This document shows positions 17,436-26,225 of a DNA stretch of 64,000 nucleotides, piece by piece. The stretch's first letter is position 1, and the number at the start of each line of letters is the position of its first letter. Below the pieces are notes generated by a model, which saw only the letters and a program-made list of their open reading frames with translations, did no database searches and was not told the DNA's origin. Source of the DNA: Nostoc edaphicum CCNP1411 (GTDB lineage Bacteria > Cyanobacteriota > Cyanobacteriia > Cyanobacteriales > Nostocaceae); assembly GCF_014023275.1 (NCBI RefSeq), contig NZ_CP054698.1, forward strand, positions 3,596,001-3,660,000. Reading direction: 5' to 3'. A program made the translations under genes and the position numbers.

Positions 17436-18212
17436 TTAGTCCTCAGCCACACCCATAAGCTCTTTCATCAAATCCAAGCCTTTCTTGACTCTACGGGAAA
17501 CCGTAACTACACTGATACCCAGATGTTCTGCAACTTGTTTTTGGGTTAAATCTTGCAAAAACACACATTCCAACACATCGCGGGTGCGTTTTTCTAGCTG
17601 AACCAATGCTTGTTGTAAGCGAAGTTGGTCTTCTTGTGCCAGTTGAAAGCTGCGATAGTGAGGATCTGGAACCAATTCTCCCAAGCAGGTAGAACCTTCT
17701 TCTCCATCTTGGATTGGCACATCGAGACTCAAGGGAGCGCGATTGACCCATGCTAATTTAATTTCTTGCCATTCATTTGGAGAAATTTCTAGTGCTGCTG
17801 CTAATTCCGAGTCGGTTGGTTGGCGATTATGTTTTTCACGCCAAGAACGTGATATTCCTATTGCTTGCTGTTGGAGTGCTAACCATCTCCGAGGAATTCG
17901 CACGGTGACGCCTTTATCTCGAAGATAGTGTTGAATTTCACCCCGAATATAAGGAAGAGCATAGGAACTGAAGGCATGTCCCTTGGAAAGTTCAAATCTT
18001 TCAATAGCTCTGATTAAACCCAAACATCCAACCTGGAGCAAATCATCGTAGGTTTCATGACATTGATTTGTCCAGTAGTGAGCTTCTTTTCTCACAAGTC
18101 CAAAATTGAGTTTTACCAGTTGATTACGGATATTTTCTGACGGAGATTGCTGATATTCTCGCAACAACTGCCAAATTTCGTGTTTTAGTTCAGTGGTGAC
18201 TGTGGTAGGCAT
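17436..18212 (-). CDS. sigF: group 3 RNA polymerase sigma factor SigF
   Basis: The 258-residue sigma-70 family protein has region 2 (YDDLLQVGCLGLIRAIERFE, then FSSYALPYIRGEIQHYLRDK), region 3 (PRRWLALQQQAIGISRS) and region 4 with a helix-turn-helix (LTQKQVAEHLGISVVTVSRR). Region 1.1 is absent. The sequence matches my memory of Nostoc SigF from MPTTVT onward, so I chose ATG 18212 over a TTG 11 codons earlier. In cyanobacteria SigF directs type IV pilus and motility genes, and in filamentous strains hormogonium genes. It sits upstream of the PilP-like lipoprotein, in the same direction, with a 166-bp gap. Confidence 0.88.
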   Translation of the reverse strand: MPTTVTTELKHEIWQLLREYQQSPSENIRNQLVKLNFGLVRKEAHYWTNQCHETYDDLLQVGCLGLIRAIERFELSKGHAFSSYALPYIRGEIQHYLRDKGVTVRIPRRWLALQQQAIGISRSWREKHNRQPTDSELAAALEISPNEWQEIKLAWVNRAPLSLDVPIQDGEEGSTCLGELVPDPHYRSFQLAQEDQLRLQQALVQLEKRTRDVLECVFLQDLTQKQVAEHLGISVVTVSRRVKKGLDLMKELMGVAED

Positions 18213-18688
18213 AGCACCGGGTTTATTGAGCAAATAAAGAATCAATTATTCGCTTTTAAATTAAGCTGCGATCGCACGATATCAAAGACAATATCGCGCT
18301 ATATTTCCGAGCAAATACTATGGTAGATAACAAATATTTTCTATCAAAAATCCATAGATTGCTTGACAATAGAGCAAAATTTAAATGAGCGAAATTGGTA
18401 TTTAGATGGTTATTTATCTTTGGTATGATCTGTAGTTTTTTTGAGAACTACATAGGAATAAAATATAAAATTAATCACTAAATATCAAACCGAGATTGTA
18501 CTTAACTTGAATTAATTAATGATGAAGTTAATTTATAGAAACAAAACAACAGTATTCGGGTTTTTGTTGGAATAGTAAAAGTTATATTTACAGTAAAATT
18601 ACGTGTCTCTTCAACAGAGATTTATCCAATAAATAAAAATTACTAAATAATTTAAAAGAATACTATGTATATTTACGTAAGCCAATAA

Positions 18689-18711
18689 AAAAAGGGCATC
18701 TCGCCCTTTTT
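18689..18711. terminator. A/T-flanked GGGC hairpin, terminator-like
   Basis: AAAAAGGGC (18689-18697) pairs with GCCCTTTTT (18703-18711) over a 5-base loop. Poly-A and poly-T flanks let it act on either strand. No gene ends right at it, so it may back up the psbO terminator or end a small unannotated RNA. Confidence 0.65.
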
Positions 18712-18860
18712 CGTACTTAAGTCTATAGTCTTTTAATGAAAAGGAAAAGTGAAAGGGATGAATCAAGTGACCCTCAAAATTGAGGGATCAAAATTTTCCC
18801 AATTGCTAGAGCTATTTCGCCCACAATTTTGCTTGGCTTTAACTTTTCCCCATCTTTGTA

Positions 18861-18898
18861 AAAAAACTATCTACCCTCTTTTTTCAAGAGGGTAGATA
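18861..18898 (-). terminator. psbO intrinsic terminator
   Basis: A perfect 13-bp stem (18868-18880 with 18886-18898; TATCTACCCTCTT in one arm) is followed on the minus strand by a GTTTTTT tract. It begins about 78 bases after the psbO stop codon. Confidence 0.88.
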
Positions 18899-18976
18899 AG
18901 TTAACTTTTGTGATCAAGTCTGATACTTACAGAATTGTCATTCTGAGTGCCAGTTATTTGCCTTACTTCCAAAGAT

Positions 18977-19813
18977 TTAGCCACGAGTAGGTTCAACCCG
19001 TCCATAAAATAGACCGCGAATCTTAACTTCTTTAGGTTCGCCAGCACCTAAATCTGTATCAGATGGCTGTTCGCTCTCGAAAGTACCAGCAATTTCACCG
19101 CTAGAGCTGTCTATTTTAGCGATTTGCAGAGAAATCTTGCCATTGAGATTTTCAGCACGCTTGACGTTAGTGCGGGTAAGTTCTTCATCATCTGCTTGGG
19201 CGGGGAGTGCTACGGCATTATCGTAGCCACTGACGACACCACGACCTTTAGGATCTAGGAAGGCAGCACCACGATAGGAAGGAACTTTGAAGGTGCCTTC
19301 AAAGTCCGTAGAGGTGTTAATACTGGTCAAACTGGGTTGGCTTTGAGCAACCAAGTTTTTGATGGTGAAGAGGAAAGGTACTCGCTCACCACCAGGAAGC
19401 TGCACAGTGATGGCTTGGAAATCAAGACCATCAGTTTCCGTAAAGGTCAAGCTATTATCTGAGTTGATTTTTAGATCACCTTGCACTTGGTCAATGGTGG
19501 AAGTATATCTGGTCAATAATTTGCCAGCAACAAATTCTGCTTCTTGCCGTTTATTAGCAGGTTCTTCTTTGATGAAGAAGCTAGTTGGCTCTAAGCAAAG
19601 TTCTTTGATGGCATAAGACTGGCTAGAATCAATGGGAATGGAACCACGGCTTGTTTCTGCTAGTTGGGGGCATTTATTAGCCAAGCCAGTGCCGCGAATT
19701 TGATCGTAAGTAAGTACATCTCTACCACTACTACTAGCAGGAGCATCACTACAAGCAGTTATTAGCCCCAGGCACAAAGCCAAGAATGCAACAATTAAAG
19801 CGCGATACCTCAT
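18977..19813 (-). CDS. psbO: photosystem II manganese-stabilising polypeptide PsbO
   Basis: The 278-residue lumenal protein stabilises the Mn4CaO5 cluster of photosystem II. Its N-terminal signal (MRYRALIVAFLALCLGLITA) is followed by Cys-Ser-Asp, which looks like a lipobox. The mature part contains LTYDQIRGTGLANKCPQL, the second disulfide Cys in KELCLEPTSFFIKEE, a beta-barrel core and GRGVVSGYDNAVALPAQADD. The open frame begins six codons earlier at TTG, but ATG 19813 has a GAGG site 7 bases upstream and matches known starts. A strong terminator follows. Family identity is certain. Confidence 0.97.
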   Translation of the reverse strand: MRYRALIVAFLALCLGLITACSDAPASSSGRDVLTYDQIRGTGLANKCPQLAETSRGSIPIDSSQSYAIKELCLEPTSFFIKEEPANKRQEAEFVAGKLLTRYTSTIDQVQGDLKINSDNSLTFTETDGLDFQAITVQLPGGERVPFLFTIKNLVAQSQPSLTSINTSTDFEGTFKVPSYRGAAFLDPKGRGVVSGYDNAVALPAQADDEELTRTNVKRAENLNGKISLQIAKIDSSSGEIAGTFESEQPSDTDLGAGEPKEVKIRGLFYGRVEPTRG

Positions 19814-20588
19814 GGTCAACCTCAATCTCAAAAATTAATATCTAAGTTGTAAAACTGCATCGAAGCTTTGATCTCTGATGAGAAGCCGCTACTCTGCGAA
19901 AAGCTACCTTTGATCGGACACGGCTTTGCTCTGATTTCCAGATTTTAAGCAAGTGTTCGGGTGTTTAGGTTGTCAGCCACTGCTCAAACTTTTCTCTGCT
20001 AAACGTAGTTAAACGTGTCGCTCTCTTGAGCGTGGGATGTAAACCCCAGACTTAGTAGCACACTGCATCCATTTTGGATGTGTGTCACTAGGGGAGCAAA
20101 AAACCAGCAGTTTTACTGTTGGGGCATTTGTTAGAGTTGGGCGGGTGGATGAGTAAGCCTCACACAGAGAAGCATAAATGCTTGCCTCGAAGAGTGCGAA
20201 GAGGGGTGTCTGTTTCGCACTTTGCTTTTGCTTATGGCAAAAGCGGCGTCGCCCAAGTCTTTTTGTATCATGTATGTGACGCCACTACATACAGCCCATT
20301 GTTTGATGGGTAAATCAGCCAGATCATACGATTTTTTTTAACTCAAAATCAAAGTACTCAAAATCCAAGAAAGTCTCGTACCGATCGCATCTAGCTGCTG
20401 TGGAGGCTATGCTAAAGGTTATTATGCTCTTTTAGGAGCGATCGCAATTACTTTTGATAAAGATACAAATCTAGTTATATTCAACCCTGACTAGGGGAAG
20501 TGAGGGGACAGGGGACAAGGAACAAACTAGGGAAAATTAAAAATCTCCGGTAAATTTGAGTTGACCTCATTTATACGGAAAGGGTGGC
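19814..20588. other. psbO upstream region containing a cluster of hairpins
   Basis: The gap of about 775 bp holds the psbO promoter and 5' leader at its left end (no consensus promoter is clear). A dense set of stem-loops occupies 20137-20310 (listed separately). A 64-codon frame at 20119-20313 overlaps the stems and is not credible as protein. HIP1-like sites occur near 20385 and 20440. Confidence 0.5.
20137..20339. ncRNA. candidate structured RNA or palindromic repeat element
   Basis: A closing stem, TTGGGCG (20137-20143) with CGCCCAA (20250-20256), encloses three hairpins: AAGCAT/ATGCTT (20170-20183), AGTGCGAA/TTCGCACT (20193-20221) and GCTTTTGC/GCAAAAGC (20224-20244). Two more follow: GTATGT/ACATAC (20272-20292) and CCCAT/ATGGG (20295-20310). 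A run of eight T lies at 20332-20339. The overall shape is a multi-branched RNA followed by a U-tract, which would favour the plus strand. It may equally be a dispersed palindromic repeat. Confidence 0.35.
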
Positions 20589-20936
20589 ATGAACGATAAC
20601 AAAAATATTGAATCAGGGGAGTTGTCCTGTAAAGTGCAAGCGATCGCAACTGTGGTGTATGATGCAGTCCAGGGTTGTCAAGGCGATACTGTAGCTCTTT
20701 TAGCTTTGCTGCGCCAATTGGAACAGTTACACCGAGAAATTCGGGATGGGGTTTTTCAAGAGAGTTTGCCTGTTAACCGTCGCCAACTCTACTCGCTGCT
20801 GAAAGATATTGAGTCTGAGGGAGGCTGGCCTTACATTGAGCGCATGAGATTACAAGCATTTTTAGCGAATTTGCCAAAAGAGGCTCCCGAAGAAAATAAC
20901 CATGAAGTTCTGGAGAGCGATCGCTCCTTTAGCTGA
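20589..20936 (+). CDS. conserved cyanobacterial hypothetical protein, 115 aa
   Basis: The small acidic, helical protein (AIATVVYDAVQGCQGDTVAL, LALLRQLEQLHREIRDG, NRRQLYSLLKDIESEGGWPYIERMRL) resembles hypothetical proteins I recall from Nostocales, but no domain is named. There is no membrane segment or signal. A GGAAAGGGTGG ribosome region directly precedes the ATG. It is convergent with the large WD40 gene; the last codons overlap a HIP1-like site. Confidence 0.65.
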   Translation: MNDNKNIESGELSCKVQAIATVVYDAVQGCQGDTVALLALLRQLEQLHREIRDGVFQESLPVNRRQLYSLLKDIESEGGWPYIERMRLQAFLANLPKEAPEENNHEVLESDRSFS

Positions 20937-21060
20937 TTATCTCGAAATAAATTTCTAACTCTGAATTAACAACTCTGATCGCCTCATCAACCGCTAAACC
21001 AAGAGCGGTTGCCCATTGAGGCTTCAACCTAATTCGTAATTCGTAATTTGTAATTCGTAA

Positions 21061-24000
21061 TTAAAAAGGGTTTGTAAAGGTTATGCCATCACAAAGAAAG
21101 CGATCGCGCTCCTCAAGATTGCGGTTGTGCTTGAGGTAATCACCCACCCAGTTGCAACTACGAACAAGCAGATCATCAAGGTGTAAATTCCACAGAATTA
21201 TCTTGTTGTCATCACTAGCTGATGCTAATGTTTGACCATCTGGACTAAAACTGACACTTAACACCGGAGCGCGATGCCCATTAAGACTTTTAATTAATTT
21301 GCCATCACGGCTCCAAAGTTTCACTGTACTATCCCAACTGGCAGCTGCAAGCAATTCACCATTGGGACTGAAAGTCACGGCATTAACGCTATCGCTATAA
21401 CCTTTTAATAAGGTTTTTAACAACGTCCCATCCCGTCGCCACAGTTTCACGGTGTTATCCCAGCTAGCAGAAGCCAGTAACTCGTCAGTGGGACTAAAGC
21501 TGATACCCAATACCCAACTATCATGGGGCGAGAAAGTTTTGAGCAAAGTACCATCCTGCTGCCAAAGTTTCACAGTTTGGTCATCACTGGCAGAGGCTAA
21601 AATCTGACTATCAGGGCTGAAATTCACGCTATTTACCCAACCCTGATGCCCTACTAAGGTTTTGAGCAACTTGCCCTCACGGTTCCAAAGTTTCACCGTT
21701 TTATCTTTGCTAGCTGATGCCAAAAACTGACCATCAGGGCTGAAATTCACGCTCATCACACTATCAGTATGCCCGTAGAGAGTCATGATTAAAGTACCGT
21801 CAAGCCGCCAAAGTTTAACAGTTTTGTCATAACTTCCTGAAGCCAGCATTTCACCTTTTGGGTCAAAACTGACACTAGGAACTTTATTTGTGTGCCCTAC
21901 TAAAGTTTTGTACAGTCGGGTTTTGACCTCACCACTGCTGGTGTCTTTTTGCCAGAGTTTTACAGTGCGATCGCTACTACCAGAAGCTAGCATCTGACCG
22001 TTGGGACTCCAAGTAACACTCAAAACTCGATCCTGATGTCCTTTAAGAATAGACGGTGTTGGGGCATCTAAACTCCATAATTTCACGCTTTTGTCAAAAC
22101 TTCCTGAAGCCAGCAATTTTTTATTTGGACTGAAAGCAATGCTAACAACTGCATCGCTGTGTCCTTTAAAGGTTTTGAGTAAGGTACCAGTGCTACTCCA
22201 GAGGTTTATGGTATTGTCTTCACCTGCGGAAGCTAACTTTTTACTATCGGAACTAAAGCTCAAACTCCACACTGTACTGCTATGCTGCCGTAAAGTTTTG
22301 TAAGGACGATATTCAAAACCGTCTTTAGTACTGTTACTTTCCCGCCGCCAAAGTTTTACTGTTTTGTCTCTACCTGTTGATGCCAACAATTTACCGTCCG
22401 GGCTGAAAACAGCTACAACCACACCCTGCTGATGTCCCTGCAAAGTTTTAACGAGGCTACCGTTCCGTCGCCAGATTTTCACTGTTTTGTCGTCGCTGGC
22501 CGAGGCAACAAATTGACCATCGGGACTGAAGTTTACCCAGTTAACCCACCCTCGATGTCCCCTCAGTATTTTTACTAAGCTACCGTCTTTGCGCCAGAGT
22601 TTTACAGTTTTATCCTTACTTCCAGTAGCTAACAATTCGCCATCAGGACTGAAATTAACGCTATAAACCCAATCTCCATGTCCTTTTAGGGTTGTATGTG
22701 GCTTGGGGTCAAATTTATCAGTAACCGGGTTTTTGTGCCAGATTTGCACTGTTTTGTCGAGGCTGGCGGAGGCTAGGGTTTGACCATTAGGGCTAAAACT
22801 TACACAAGTGACAGCATCAGTGTGATCTTTGAGGGTTTGGAGTAAGGTACCGTCAGGACGCCAAAGTTTCACCGTATGATCTCGGCTACCTGATGCTAGC
22901 AACTGACCATTCGGGCTGAAAGTTACTCCCCAGACAATATCAGTGTGCCCTTCCAGGCGGTTAACCTCCGTTACTCCATAAACTGCCTGTTGCAGGGCTG
23001 TTACCACCCGCATTCGGGTATCTGGTTGCACTCCATCAGCCTGTTTAAGTGCTCTCCAAGCCCGCAAACTTTCTAATAGGGCATCAAATTCTTTATTAGA
23101 GGCAAACAGAGCTTCACTAGCAGCAGTGATCGCACTAATTTGCAAGTTGGTTTCACTGCGTTCAGCTCGTAGAGTTTGGCGGACTGCTGCTCTTTTCTGT
23201 AAGTCGGCTTGCCACCATAATGCTGCTATTGTTCCCCCCATAATTGCCAGGATTGCACCTGCTAACCGTGCTTCCCGCAGTCGCCGTTGCAATACCAAAT
23301 TAAGTTGCTTTTGACTGAGTTTTTGAGCTACTTCAGCTCTAGTTTTTTCAAATTTTATTTTTTCTAATTCGGCGAGCATACCATAGTTGTTCTTTTGGCG
23401 AATTGGTTCAACTAAATAATCATGAACCAACTGGTAGCGATCGCCTAACTCTTCTCTGACTCGCAATACCAACCCTGAACCTACCAATATTTCTAAAATC
23501 AATTCCCCAACTTTGTCAAAATTTAATATCGTATATATTTCATGATTATTAACTAATGCCGCCGCTAAATCAGCTTTACTTTTTAAAGGTCGTGTCCCCT
23601 TTTCATCAGTTAACTCAAATAATAATTTCCAACTTAACTCTTCATTCTCTTGACCACAGTCTTTGATAACTTCTCCAAGCCAGCGTTCCACCAATTTTGC
23701 CGAGCCACCACAAAGTTTATATTCTGAAAGTGTGGTAATGTTTTCTATTTGTAGTTGGGCGCCAACTATTTGTAATTCAATTGGATTTACTTCATCTAGT
23801 TCCCCTGTTAAGTCCTGCACTAATCGGTTAATTAATTCATTACTCAGATCATAATGTGAACGTTGAGTAAGACTATGAATGATAGATTTTGCATCCTGGC
23901 TAGAGAATTTTCCTAAATAGTAGCGAATATCTTTATCGAGAATATTTTTATTAATTACGCCTAAATCATATAATCCAGTGCTATTGTTTTGGCTCAATCG

Positions 24001-26109
24001 TTCAAATTCTAACAAGTGATGTAAATAATCTTCTCGTAAGGAAAGAATGATTTTGACATAAGAAATATTTAAACATTCACTAAAAAATTTATAAAACTCT
24101 ATTCTTTGTGTGGGAGGATTACTAACAAAGAAAAATTCTTCAAATTGGTCTAGTATGAGTATTATTGTATAATTGCGTTCAGATGCTAACCGAATTTTTT
24201 CTAGCAGTATAGTTGGTGTAGAGTCAAGATTAAGCGATATTCCTGTATATACCAGTGCTTGATTAATACTGCTGATCAAGATTGTCATCCAATCAGTATA
24301 AACAGACAAAACAATAGGTATAGGAATTCGTTCACCGATAACTTTTCCCTTAAGTGCTGGGACTAAACCAGCTTTGAGAATCGAACTTTTACCTACACCT
24401 GATGGCCCATAAATTACTGTAAGTTTGTAGTCAGCGCGGGTAATTCTTTCAATTAAGCGATTGACATCTTGTTGGCGTCCAGAAGCAGATATTTCTTGAG
24501 CGATCTCTTCAGGAATAAACGGAATTTTATGAGGTTCCAGTACTGGGTTAATTCTGGGGCGTTGCGGCTGCAATTGACTTGCGCCGATGAAGGCACGAAA
24601 GCCATACTGGTGTTCTATTTGAATTTTTTCTTGCTTCAGCTTAAAGGCTTCTGTATAGTCATGACGCTCAAAAAAGTAAAGCGATCGCAGTTCCTCTAAA
24701 ATCTCTAGGTAAAGTGATGGCTGATGTTGTAGCTCACAAACTACCCTCGCCCATTCCAGGTTATTGATAGCCTCCTCCCACTCACCCAGATGACGCTGTG
24801 CACGTGCTAGCAAGAGAAGATACCAACTTTCTTGTCGGCGTGTTCGCAAAGCATCTCGTAGATAAACTTCTGTTGCTTCTTCGGCGATAGAAAGTGCTGT
24901 ATTTGCTAATTCATGAGCTAGTAACCAATTTGACTTAGAAGCCGCTACATTTGCCAAAAATCCATAATTTTGAGCAATTTGTGCAGGAGTTCCATAAGTT
25001 TTATGTAGATGTAATGACTTTTGAGCTAATTCTTTTAAGTCATCCCAGGCTTGTAAACGTTGCAGCATTTCACAAGCAGGCAAAATGAATTTAGCAACTA
25101 AGTCTTCTCTTTGTACCTCATCCAATAGCTCCAAGCATTGTTTAAACCACAAGAGAGCATGTTCGCAATAGCTGTTAGTATTCTGGTATAAGTCTGCCAT
25201 TCGGTGATAGCAAAGCCCCAGATGAAATAGTACTATTGCTTGCTTGAGTAAAGACGAGGGAGGGGTAGGGTGAGGACATGAAAGGGGGAAAGAAGAATTA
25301 CTCTCCCATTCCGCTACTCTCTTTGTTTCTTGCTGCCATAATGCTAGACTTCTTTGATAATTGGCTAAAGCACCATTAATTTGATCGTTGGCGTATTTAT
25401 CTCGCCCCAAGACAAACTCTAAACTTGCTTCTAATCCTGGTGTTAATTGAACGCCATATAGGCGCAGCAAATCATTACGGGCTGATTCTATTTCGTGGCG
25501 GTGTTGAGACTTAGGATCTAAATCTAGAAAAGCATTAGATAAAAATGTTTCAGCACCTGCTTCTAAAACTTTGGCAAATAGAGATTCTGCTTCTTGGTGG
25601 ATCAAAGCAATTAAATCTGCTTTGGTCATTTCAAATTTAATCGTGGTTGCAGCCCAGCTTTTGAAATCAGGCGCTAATCTTGAAAGCAATGATGCGACTT
25701 CATCTTGTAGCCACAACACCACTGGAAATGGAAAAGTTGCGGCATAGATATCTCGTGCTTGGTTGATGCCTGTAAGTAAGTTTTCCAGGTCGATAATTGA
25801 CTCAATATCAAAAACCATCACAGCAGATGGCAAAGAGTCTGTCAGGACGGCAGGATTATCTAAAGATAGTTCTGAGACTATTGTGGTGTGTAAAGAAGTA
25901 GTTGATGGATTGAGAACGATTTCTCTGATGTTGATGTCTTTGGTGATGGAGCGAATATTCTCTAACATTTGCTCACGTAATTGCCCATAGTTACATCGAA
26001 CTAAAATCAGGGCAAATTGACCTTCGGAAAGCGCGATCGCTCTAATCAGTCTTTGCAAAGTATGCTGATTTTCTTTGGTGTAGACGCGTAGCTGCTTATC
26101 ATTAGTCAT
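21061..26109 (-). CDS. giant STAND NTPase: degenerate P-loop-like N-domain, TPR-like region, nSTAND core, membrane segment, 14 WD40 repeats
   Basis: This 1682-residue protein contains, in order: an N-terminal domain (about 10-195; FALILVRCNYGQLREQ, FPFPVVLWLQDEVASLLSRL) shared with the TPR protein at 38173-39786; a TPR-like helical region (about 210-530); a STAND-type NTPase (about 540-900) with Walker A GPSGVGKSS near 570 and Walker B ILILDQFEEFF; a hydrophobic helix AGAILAIMGGTIAALWW near 955; a coiled stretch; and 14 WD40 repeats (about 1045-1630, TVKLW in most), enough for two seven-bladed propellers. STAND proteins act as signal-dependent switches, often in programmed death or defence. 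The AAA-type gene lies upstream, 116 bp away, in the same direction. The trigger and output are unknown. Confidence 0.85.
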   Translation of the reverse strand: MTNDKQLRVYTKENQHTLQRLIRAIALSEGQFALILVRCNYGQLREQMLENIRSITKDINIREIVLNPSTTSLHTTIVSELSLDNPAVLTDSLPSAVMVFDIESIIDLENLLTGINQARDIYAATFPFPVVLWLQDEVASLLSRLAPDFKSWAATTIKFEMTKADLIALIHQEAESLFAKVLEAGAETFLSNAFLDLDPKSQHRHEIESARNDLLRLYGVQLTPGLEASLEFVLGRDKYANDQINGALANYQRSLALWQQETKRVAEWESNSSFPLSCPHPTPPSSLLKQAIVLFHLGLCYHRMADLYQNTNSYCEHALLWFKQCLELLDEVQREDLVAKFILPACEMLQRLQAWDDLKELAQKSLHLHKTYGTPAQIAQNYGFLANVAASKSNWLLAHELANTALSIAEEATEVYLRDALRTRRQESWYLLLLARAQRHLGEWEEAINNLEWARVVCELQHQPSLYLEILEELRSLYFFERHDYTEAFKLKQEKIQIEHQYGFRAFIGASQLQPQRPRINPVLEPHKIPFIPEEIAQEISASGRQQDVNRLIERITRADYKLTVIYGPSGVGKSSILKAGLVPALKGKVIGERIPIPIVLSVYTDWMTILISSINQALVYTGISLNLDSTPTILLEKIRLASERNYTIILILDQFEEFFFVSNPPTQRIEFYKFFSECLNISYVKIILSLREDYLHHLLEFERLSQNNSTGLYDLGVINKNILDKDIRYYLGKFSSQDAKSIIHSLTQRSHYDLSNELINRLVQDLTGELDEVNPIELQIVGAQLQIENITTLSEYKLCGGSAKLVERWLGEVIKDCGQENEELSWKLLFELTDEKGTRPLKSKADLAAALVNNHEIYTILNFDKVGELILEILVGSGLVLRVREELGDRYQLVHDYLVEPIRQKNNYGMLAELEKIKFEKTRAEVAQKLSQKQLNLVLQRRLREARLAGAILAIMGGTIAALWWQADLQKRAAVRQTLRAERSETNLQISAITAASEALFASNKEFDALLESLRAWRALKQADGVQPDTRMRVVTALQQAVYGVTEVNRLEGHTDIVWGVTFSPNGQLLASGSRDHTVKLWRPDGTLLQTLKDHTDAVTCVSFSPNGQTLASASLDKTVQIWHKNPVTDKFDPKPHTTLKGHGDWVYSVNFSPDGELLATGSKDKTVKLWRKDGSLVKILRGHRGWVNWVNFSPDGQFVASASDDKTVKIWRRNGSLVKTLQGHQQGVVVAVFSPDGKLLASTGRDKTVKLWRRESNSTKDGFEYRPYKTLRQHSSTVWSLSFSSDSKKLASAGEDNTINLWSSTGTLLKTFKGHSDAVVSIAFSPNKKLLASGSFDKSVKLWSLDAPTPSILKGHQDRVLSVTWSPNGQMLASGSSDRTVKLWQKDTSSGEVKTRLYKTLVGHTNKVPSVSFDPKGEMLASGSYDKTVKLWRLDGTLIMTLYGHTDSVMSVNFSPDGQFLASASKDKTVKLWNREGKLLKTLVGHQGWVNSVNFSPDSQILASASDDQTVKLWQQDGTLLKTFSPHDSWVLGISFSPTDELLASASWDNTVKLWRRDGTLLKTLLKGYSDSVNAVTFSPNGELLAAASWDSTVKLWSRDGKLIKSLNGHRAPVLSVSFSPDGQTLASASDDNKIILWNLHLDDLLVRSCNWVGDYLKHNRNLEERDRFLCDGITFTNPF

Positions 26110-26225
26110 TGCTTATTGGGCATTGGGAATAGGGCATTGGGAATGGGGCATTGGTCATTAGTTATTAGTCCAATGACAAATGACAAAGGACAAATGACTA
26201 ATGACAAATGACTTACCCAGCAGTG
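26110..26225. repeat. heptamer repeats between ATPase and WD40 genes
   Basis: The gap contains GCATTGGGAAT-type and AATGACAAATGACA-type tandem heptamers, as in the gaps at 3602-4192. They separate two genes that otherwise look like one operon. Confidence 0.75.

Larger units (their letters stand above)
18213..18976. other. gap between sigF and psbO with two terminator hairpins
   Basis: No gene is supported. The 18250-18680 part is A/T-rich and would hold the sigF promoter. Two hairpins lie near the psbO end (listed separately). A short unassigned stretch of about 150 bp separates them. Confidence 0.6.

Noticed and set aside
20119..20313. 64-codon open frame with ATG
   Set aside because: It is built from overlapping hairpin arms and has no ribosome site or protein-like composition; the palindromes explain the sequence better.
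21061..22960. Possible CRISPR or DNA tandem array
   Set aside because: The periodicity of about 120 bp is the coding signature of WD40 blades, and the units diverge as protein repeats do.
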